Shown here one piece after another: positions 5,984 through 9,909 of a stretch of DNA of 9,909 nucleotides. How positions within the stretch are numbered: the first letter of the stretch is position 1; each line of letters begins with the position of its first letter. This DNA is from an uncultured Sutterella sp. (GTDB taxonomy: Bacteria; Pseudomonadota; Gammaproteobacteria; Burkholderiales; Burkholderiaceae_F). A model generated the notes under the pieces. The model did no database searches, was not told where the DNA came from, and saw only the letters and a list, made by a program, of their open reading frames with translations. The DNA is taken from NCBI GenBank assembly GCA_905186105.1, contig LR994475.1, forward strand, positions 1,298,746 to 1,308,654, written 5' to 3'. A program made the translations under genes and the position numbers.

Positions 5984-6364
5984 GGTCCTTTTACCGTCTA
6001 TTTCCCACAAACAGGTAAACCCGCTCGTCAAGGAACTTATAAGATGAATGAGTACGACGGTGAGTTGACTACATGGCGACCTGATGGCATGAAAGTCGTT
6101 CAGACCTACAAAAATGGTGTTGCCAATGGCTGGCAGAAAAACTACAACTCACAAGGGGTGCTGATGGGAGAAATGATGATGAAGAATGGTCGTGCGACTG
6201 GGGAATTTCGTGCCTATGATTCGCGTGGCAATATTGTTCAAGAAGGTACCCACGAAGATAATGTTGTAAGCACTGTCAAAGAAATGTCCTCACCAAGACC
6301 GGAGCCGAATGAGGTTTCGTCCAATGACAATGGTGCGATCATGATCAAAGAGGTGAACGAATAA
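5933..6364 (+). CDS. Second MORN/YwqK-repeat ORF, probable frameshift extension of the first (143 aa)
   Basis: The repeats continue without a break in style: KNGVRHG (12-18), KMNEYDG (37-43), KNGVANG (60-66), KNGRATG (84-90), then a polar tail rich in Pro, Ser and Asn from about residue 112. It has no signal peptide or membrane segment and no good ribosome binding site, so as an independent protein it would stay in the cytoplasm, unlike its neighbour. Read in the -1 frame, the upstream ORF runs straight into it (FF-L-MMTYPLEEG), giving a membrane-anchored protein of about 349 residues with nine or so repeats. The alternative is termination-reinitiation at the TGATG overlap. A broken gene from a T7-run indel is also possible. 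Confidence 0.75.
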   Translation: MMTYPLEEGMLKNGVRHGPFTVYFPQTGKPARQGTYKMNEYDGELTTWRPDGMKVVQTYKNGVANGWQKNYNSQGVLMGEMMMKNGRATGEFRAYDSRGNIVQEGTHEDNVVSTVKEMSSPRPEPNEVSSNDNGAIMIKEVNE

Positions 6365-6500
6365 TCCTTTGGAGTTCGTTGTGACGACTATCTAGTAAAA
6401 CGGTTTTTGCTTGTTGACCTTTTAATAGTGATGCGTAGGTAGATTCTGTTCGTTTCCAAACGGATCCAACGAAAACCGATGGCTATAGTGGGAGAGTTTG

Positions 6501-6839
6501 ATGATCGGCGAACCTAAAAATGGCGACTTTGTTTCTTTGGTTGAGAATCTATCGACAGCTAAAATTGATGCTATTCTCGAAGAGAATGGTGCGTTGCTTC
6601 AGAGTCATATTTTCGAAGAAGATCGTTATCATGCTCCTGAAGATGTGAGTACGGTGAACAGATCAGACTCTTCAAAAGCTACTAGTTTGGGTTATTCGAT
6701 CCTTTCTTGGATTTTGACAGTGGCTGTCATTATGATCTTCTTTGAATATGAAGTGTTGGAGATCTTTAATTTTTTTAAAGAAATATTTGCTGAAATTTTG
6801 CTACCGTGGGTCGATTTAGAACCCATAGAAATTCAATAA
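6501..6839 (+). CDS. Small single-pass membrane protein upstream of fic-family gene (112 aa)
   Basis: ATG 6501 is preferred over the adjacent TTG 6498 because GGGAGAG (6490-6496) precedes it. Residues 1-60 are acidic and probably cytoplasmic, with a short helical stretch VSLVENLSTAKIDAILEEN. One membrane segment spans about 63-81 (LGYSILSWILTVAVIMIFF), followed by an aromatic, acidic C-terminus. It lies about 50 bases before the Fic gene on the same strand and probably shares its transcript. The stretch AILEEN resembles the S/T-x-x-x-E-G/N inhibitory helix of class I Fic antitoxins but lacks the leading Ser/Thr, so an antitoxin role is only a suggestion. No family is recognised. Confidence 0.72.
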   Translation: MIGEPKNGDFVSLVENLSTAKIDAILEENGALLQSHIFEEDRYHAPEDVSTVNRSDSSKATSLGYSILSWILTVAVIMIFFEYEVLEIFNFFKEIFAEILLPWVDLEPIEIQ

Positions 6840-6855
6840 CCATTTTCGCAAATGG
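6840..6855 (+). other. Short hairpin between the membrane gene and the Fic gene
   Basis: CCATTT (6840-6845) pairs with AAATGG (6850-6855) around TCGC, directly after the upstream stop. There is no T run of note, so it is more likely an mRNA processing or stability element than a terminator. Confidence 0.3.
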
Positions 6856-6887
6856 ATATTTAACGTCGAAGCAAAAGCATTCAAGAT

Positions 6888-7658
6888 TTGGCAAATTTTA
6901 TGAAAGAAGTCATGCAAGACTGTTTAAATGGCATGTTTTGGGATGTCGGAGCTCTCTCTTTTGACATTCCATACATCAGAGACAGCAAAAAGGCGGTCTT
7001 CATCTATCAGCAAAATCGTGCAGCAATTACATGGAATGCTATGAGCACGCTGGAAAATAATCCAACGACATTGCCTCAGACGGTCACGATTTTGAACGGC
7101 TACACTGTTGGTGGTGTCGATCAATATGAAATGATGCAGGTCGTTAACTACGGTAAAGTAGGTAAGGAACTTATTCGCTTGATTCGTGCTGATGAGTTTG
7201 AGTTGAGCGAAGCGTGTGCGTCACATCTCCACAATTTCGCAGGTAAAGAAGACGCTTTGGTTTGGGGAAGTTTTCGCACTGGGGACGTAGGTATTCAAGG
7301 CTGTCAGTACACGCCACCAGATGCGAGTAATCTGCCAGAGCTTGCAGTCAAAGGGTTTGAGTTTTTAGAGACTCAGATCAAAGATCCGAAAGAACGAGCC
7401 ATAGCTGTTTTCCTGTTCATGTCTAGAAGTCAGTTTTTCTATGACGCAAATAAGCGAACGGCTTCTATCATGATGAACGGTTGCTTGATGAGAGATGGCT
7501 ATTACCCAATCACAGTGATGAATCGTTTTGCGGAAGAGTTTCATGAGAAGCTTACACAGTTCTGTGAAACAGGTGATGCTAATGACATGATGATGTTTTT
7601 CCAAAAGCAAGTTAGCACCATGTACCCACCAAAAGAAAAGCTTCCAAAGGTTGAGTAA
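6888..7658 (+). CDS. Fic-family protein with Gln in place of the catalytic His (256 aa)
   Basis: Fic enzymes transfer AMP or related groups to target proteins using the motif H-x-F-x-D/E-G/A-N-G/K-R. Here the core reads QFFYDANKRTA (182-192 from TTG 6888): Phe, Asp, Asn and Arg are kept but the base His is Gln. From memory, close relatives carry QFFxDGNKRTARxMMNG, so this may be a subfamily trait and not damage. The conserved flap region WGSFRTGDVGIQGCQYTPP is at 126-144. An N-terminal STLEN (53-57) lies where class II Fic proteins carry the self-inhibiting S-x-I/L-E-G motif, followed by the family-like LPQT and GYTVGG. The start is unsure: TTG 6888 or ATG 6900, neither with a good ribosome binding site; the family N-terminus favours including all. 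No signal peptide, so cytoplasmic. Probably cotranscribed with the membrane gene at 6501. Confidence 0.9.
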   Translation: MANFMKEVMQDCLNGMFWDVGALSFDIPYIRDSKKAVFIYQQNRAAITWNAMSTLENNPTTLPQTVTILNGYTVGGVDQYEMMQVVNYGKVGKELIRLIRADEFELSEACASHLHNFAGKEDALVWGSFRTGDVGIQGCQYTPPDASNLPELAVKGFEFLETQIKDPKERAIAVFLFMSRSQFFYDANKRTASIMMNGCLMRDGYYPITVMNRFAEEFHEKLTQFCETGDANDMMMFFQKQVSTMYPPKEKLPKVE

Positions 7659-7674
7659 AACAATAACGTCGTAG

Positions 7675-7863
7675 AACAAAGCTTTTAGGATTGATACCAA
7701 AGGTTTCAACACTCAAAAGCAACTAGACTCCTATCGCCAAAAAGGGGATGTTGCAAAAGTCGTTCGTCGACTCAATGCATATCCCCTTTATTTATTGCCT
7801 AATAATAGCCTGTTATTCAAGGGCTTGAGTTTATCGATCATCATCTCGGTCATTTATAGATGA
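7675..7863 (+). other. Open frame without a start codon, possible gene remnant (62 codons)
   Basis: Between a TAG at 7672 and a TGA at 7861 this frame has no ATG, GTG or TTG near its beginning, yet reads plausibly as protein: TKGFNTQKQLDSYRQKGD, then VAKVVRRLNAYPLYLLPN and a hydrophobic end LSLSIIISVIY. It may be the tail of a lost gene. It shares its bases with the terminator-like hairpin at 7741-7789. No family recognised. Confidence 0.3.
7741..7794 (+). terminator. Probable terminator downstream of the Fic gene
   Basis: AAAGGGGAT (7741-7749) pairs perfectly with ATCCCCTTT (7781-7789), followed by ATTTATT. The long loop contains its own inner stem (GTCG/CGAC around 7759-7771). It lies about 80 bases after the Fic stop, with no other plus-strand gene between. 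Confidence 0.55.
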
Positions 7864-7881
7864 CATGGTTAAGCCAAAAAT

Positions 7882-7959
7882 ATGTTTTTTGTAGATTTGC
7901 TCCTCGCATATAGTGAAGCAATTGAAACTTTTGGCAGAAAACGGGACTCAATTGTCTAA
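7882..7959 (+). other. Tiny open frame (25 codons), doubtful
   Basis: ATG 7882 to TAA 7957-7959 encodes MFFVDLLLAYSEAIETFGRK plus five residues. The composition is protein-like, but no ribosome binding site precedes it and a stop lies just upstream in frame. It could be a small peptide gene or a fragment. Confidence 0.2.
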
Positions 7960-8025
7960 CCTGAACTTTGCATAGAAGTTGCACTAAACGGTTACTTACC
8001 TAGAAAAACCATCAGTCCCTGGTAG

Positions 8026-8194
8026 CTACGATACGCTACTTCTCCTCTTCTTGAGAGCACTCAGACTCTCTATAGCTTGGATTGCATCGCGTTCCTGTTG
8101 GAGTTCTCTTAGTTCGCCGCAAAGCTTCTCCTGCCTCGACTTGAGTCGTTCAAATTAGCGCATCAATCGTCTTACGGCTCTTACCACGTAGCAT
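8026..8194 (-). pseudogene. Small basic coiled-coil protein, split by a +1 frameshift (about 55 aa)
   Basis: On the minus strand, AAAGAGG precedes ATG 8194 at good spacing. The frame reads MLRGKSRKTIDALI and meets a TGA at 8150-8152. Skipping one T restores RKTIDALIERLKSRQEKL and continues through ELRELQQERDAIQ to ALKKRRSSVS, stop at 8026-8028. The joined product is a highly charged helix with heptad-like Leu/Ile spacing and a basic tail, as in small DNA-associated or mobilisation accessory proteins; no family is claimed. An upstream in-frame ATG (8242) would add 16 residues. The ATT TGA A context could in principle allow +1 recoding, but an indel in the short T run is simpler. Confidence 0.5.
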
Positions 8195-8496
8195 CGTTAT
8201 CCTCTTTAATTGCATCTTTTTCTTCATCGATTTCATACTCATCAAAAGCCTTATCTCTCCTGATTGGAGCAAATTAGAAATCGCGTTGCATTGTTTTATG
8301 GAAGCTAGGTTTGCGCGCTAGTGGTGAATGACGTTTTAGATAGGTACAAAAAGACTTAGAGATGTCTAAAGAAAGGACTGACCATAAGAAAACCATATTT
8401 TCAATCTATTAAGTCAATCGGCAAGGATTATCACAGGAATAAGTCGAACTCAAATTTTCAACATTAAGACTTATTTAATTTTTATAGTGCATTATC

Positions 8497-8537
8497 CTGC
8501 TGCTATACTCGTTACCGCATAAACAACGGGGCAGCAG
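8497..8537. promoter_or_regulatory. Inverted repeat overlapping the promoter
   Basis: CTGCTGC (8497-8503) and GCAGCAG (8531-8537) are exact reverse complements 27 bases apart. The left arm overlaps the TGn of the -10 element and the right arm lies just after the likely start site, a placement that would suit a repressor. The left arm would not be in the RNA, so this is a DNA site if anything. The leader also contains a 5-bp hairpin AACGG/CCGTT (8525-8542). Confidence 0.35.
8501..8509 (+). promoter_or_regulatory. Extended -10 promoter for the 191-aa gene
   Basis: TGCTATACT is a good extended -10 element (TGnTATAnT-like), preceded by AT-rich sequence with only a weak -35. Transcription would start near 8516 and give a leader of about 150 bases before ATG 8668. 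Confidence 0.5.
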
Positions 8538-8667
8538 CCGTTTCGCGCTGAATCAGTACTTTTTTGAGGCATTGTTGAGTAAAGTCAAACCTTTGGTTCG
8601 AAGCATTTGAAAATTCGCTCAATTTAATTAAGAATTGCTTTCTCGCATTTTTGTTGAGTTAGTAATT

Positions 8668-9243
8668 ATGTACAACAAAACGATTGTTATTAATCCTGTT
8701 AATAACCAGGCAGAAACTGTTCAACGTGATAATCCGTTTGGAAACCACGTTACATATGTCATTCAAAAACCCTTGTGTCCCAATCCAAACCTTGTACTGC
8801 GCGATCTGCCTAGTGCGCGTGAATTTATCAAGGCGCTTGAGCCTGCGCATTTAATTCGCCTCTATTGCGCAATGATCCTCGAAAAAAGCAGCTTCGGAAA
8901 GGTGCTCGATAATGCCTCGATCGGAAACCTGATAAAGGTCACTAATGGTCTCAATAATGATGACCGTCGAGGATCTTTCTTAAAAAAGGCGAATAGTAAT
9001 TTTCATCAACTCTCTTTTTTAGAGAGAGTTAAACAAATGAATCATATTCGTTTGAACGTCAATCTTAAACATGAGCTTAAACGAGTTTTGTCGATATTGA
9101 ATCATGTGCCATATTCAATAGAAAATGATCTTGATTGTTCAGATCTTGACGAAGCTTTAAAAACATGTCATTGCAAGAGTCGAAGACAACGTCAAATTGT
9201 TTTAGATATTTTGTTCCCTGGGAAATATAACTTAAAAGATTAA
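8668..9243 (+). CDS. Unrecognised cytoplasmic protein (191 aa)
   Basis: ATG 8668 is chosen over TTG 8635 because the extra upstream residues (LSRIFVELVI) look unlike the polar start MYNKTIVINPVNNQAETVQR; the ribosome binding site (GAGTTAG) is weak. No signal peptide or membrane segment is present. The N-terminal 45 residues are Asn- and Pro-rich; from about 46 the protein looks helical, with a basic Leu/Asn-rich middle (EKSSFGKVLDNASIG, ERVKQMNHIRLN) and an ending CHCKSRRQRQIVLDILFPGK that might bind nucleic acid. The second half is AT-richer than the first. It has its own promoter region and a shared terminator, so it is probably monocistronic. No domain is recognised. Confidence 0.75.
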   Translation: MYNKTIVINPVNNQAETVQRDNPFGNHVTYVIQKPLCPNPNLVLRDLPSAREFIKALEPAHLIRLYCAMILEKSSFGKVLDNASIGNLIKVTNGLNNDDRRGSFLKKANSNFHQLSFLERVKQMNHIRLNVNLKHELKRVLSILNHVPYSIENDLDCSDLDEALKTCHCKSRRQRQIVLDILFPGKYNLKD

Positions 9244-9253
9244 CAGTCATAAT

Positions 9254-9295
9254 ATGAGAAACGCCGCCTCAATATGCTGAGCCGGCGTTTCTCAT
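9254..9295. terminator. Bidirectional terminator between converging genes
   Basis: ATGAGAAACGCCG (9254-9266) pairs perfectly over 13 bp with CGGCGTTTCTCAT (9283-9295), with an inner CTCA/TGAG pairing in the loop. It sits 10 bases after the plus-strand stop (9243) and 11 bases beyond the minus-strand stop (9307), so it can serve both genes. T runs are short on both sides. Confidence 0.8.
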
Positions 9296-9306
9296 TTACT
9301 CACGAA

Positions 9307-9909
9307 TTAATTCTGATTTGTAGGCTCTTCGGCTTGTTTAGCCTTATCTGCCAAACGGGGCTTCTGTTTACGGTTAGCTACAATACGATCCCATAGCCAA
9401 TTAGGGGCAATGCGCATCACCTTAGCCAACAAGCCCATTTGCCAAGGTAGGGTCTTATAGCTAGCATCAGAATCTATCGTCTTCACCGCTAACGCAGCAA
9501 ATTCGTCAGGGGTTAAGACAAAGGGCATCTTATAGGGATTCGCGCTCGTTAAAGGCGTACGAACGAACCCTGGACTAATCGTTTGCACTTTAATCCCTGT
9601 CTTACGAAGTCCAACGCGCAGGCTTTCGTTATAGGTAATAACCGCTGACTTACTCGCCCCATAGGCTTCAGAGCCCGGCAACCCACGAATCCCAGAGACA
9701 CTTGCAATTCCCACGAGCTTACCGCGACCACGTTTTTTCATCGGTTCAATAAACCCATGGAACGTGTAGACCATCGCGAAGACATTCGTCTGGTAAATCA
9801 TTTCCATCACGTCAAGGTCTTCATAGAATTCGGTCTTCATGCCGTGAGAAATACCCGCATTGGCAATCACGATATCAGCGCCCCCCGAAAGTCCTTCAAA
9901 CTTCGCAGC
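9307..9909 (-). CDS. Short-chain dehydrogenase/reductase, N-terminus outside the window
   Basis: The frame is open to the window edge (the GTG at 9870 is an internal Val), so the N-terminal Rossmann strand and the TGxxxGxG cofactor loop lie outside. Visible classical SDR landmarks, counting the Val at 9870 as 1: NAG motif at 4-6, structural Asn29 in YQTNVFA, catalytic Ser57, Tyr70 and Lys74 in the S-x12-YGASK arrangement, and PGFVRTP at 100-106 after the active site. The tail (PWQMGLLAKVMRIAPNWLW) is typical of uncharacterised membrane-associated SDRs in proteobacteria, and the last 20 residues are polar and Lys/Ala/Glu-rich. It is an NAD(P)-dependent oxidoreductase; the substrate is unknown. 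It looks like ordinary chromosomal content at the edge of the accessory region. Confidence 0.92.
   Translation of the reverse strand, partial: AAKFEGLSGGADIVIANAGISHGMKTEFYEDLDVMEMIYQTNVFAMVYTFHGFIEPMKKRGRGKLVGIASVSGIRGLPGSEAYGASKSAVITYNESLRVGLRKTGIKVQTISPGFVRTPLTSANPYKMPFVLTPDEFAALAVKTIDSDASYKTLPWQMGLLAKVMRIAPNWLWDRIVANRKQKPRLADKAKQAEEPTNQN

Larger units (their letters stand above)
7659..8667. other. Gene-poor kilobase between the Fic gene and the 191-aa gene
   Basis: No intact gene longer than 30 codons with a good start is seen on either strand. It holds the hairpin at 7741-7794, the two weak open frames at 7675 and 7882, a frameshifted minus-strand coiled-coil gene at 8026-8194 and a promoter region at 8480-8545. 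Stretch 8195-8480 shows nothing convincing. Confidence 0.5.

Noticed and set aside
6414..6445. TTGACC at 6414-6419 as a -35 for the membrane-Fic unit
   Set aside because: No acceptable -10 lies at 16-18 bases; only weak matches exist at longer spacing.
1163..6450. GTAGATTCTGTT occurs at 1163-1174 and again at 6439-6450, both in gaps upstream of genes
   Set aside because: A 12-base match with poorly matching flanks in nearly 10 kb is close to what chance allows, and no promoter role could be shown.
9008..9030. AACTCTCT and AGAGAGTT inverted repeat around a T run inside the 8668-9243 gene
   Set aside because: It lies in coding sequence, the T run is in the loop rather than after the stem, and low-complexity sequence makes such matches easy.

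Overview
The window reads as a bacterial accessory region, probably from a proteobacterium of moderate-to-low GC. The carboxy-terminal half of the short-chain dehydrogenase at the right edge resembles betaproteobacterial (Burkholderiales-type) proteins from memory, but the host cannot be fixed from sequence alone. There are no rRNA or tRNA genes and no CRISPR array.

Left end (1-1034): the 3' part of an IS200/IS605-type tnpB gene, with its right-end hairpins and a probable guide-RNA (omega RNA) tail ending near a TCAA motif. A roughly 300-base gap follows, with a perfect 16-base palindrome. Then comes a small AT-rich gene for a secreted protein (1331-1849) and a strong terminator.

Region 1866-6364 is built from two recurring modules: membrane proteins with a DUF3592-like domain, and proteins with MORN/YwqK-type repeats (NG-x-x-x-G cores). 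On the plus strand, 1866-2887 holds two small membrane ORFs and a frameshifted DUF3592-like gene. Converging on it from the minus strand is a long DUF3592-plus-repeat gene (5181 down to 2894) whose second half is split over several reading frames. Divergent from that gene, two overlapping repeat ORFs (5316-5933 and 5933-6364) are joined by a slippery heptamer, a stop codon, a 5-base spacer and a 9-bp stem. This looks like a programmed -1 frameshift site and is the most interesting signal in the window.

Region 6501-7658 is a two-gene unit: a small single-pass membrane protein and a Fic-family protein. The Fic protein has the conserved core but Gln where the catalytic His normally sits. A gene-poor kilobase (7659-8667) follows. 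It contains a terminator-like hairpin, an open frame without a start codon, a frameshifted small coiled-coil gene on the minus strand and a plausible promoter with an overlapping inverted repeat. That promoter leads to an unrecognised 191-residue protein (8668-9243). A large shared hairpin separates this gene from the converging, edge-truncated short-chain dehydrogenase (minus strand, 9307-9909).

Taken together, the middle of the window looks like a variable locus: transposon relic, repeat proteins named in databases as YwqK-family antitoxins, a Fic enzyme and several broken reading frames. Whether the broken frames are real decay, recoding or assembly indels is the main open question.
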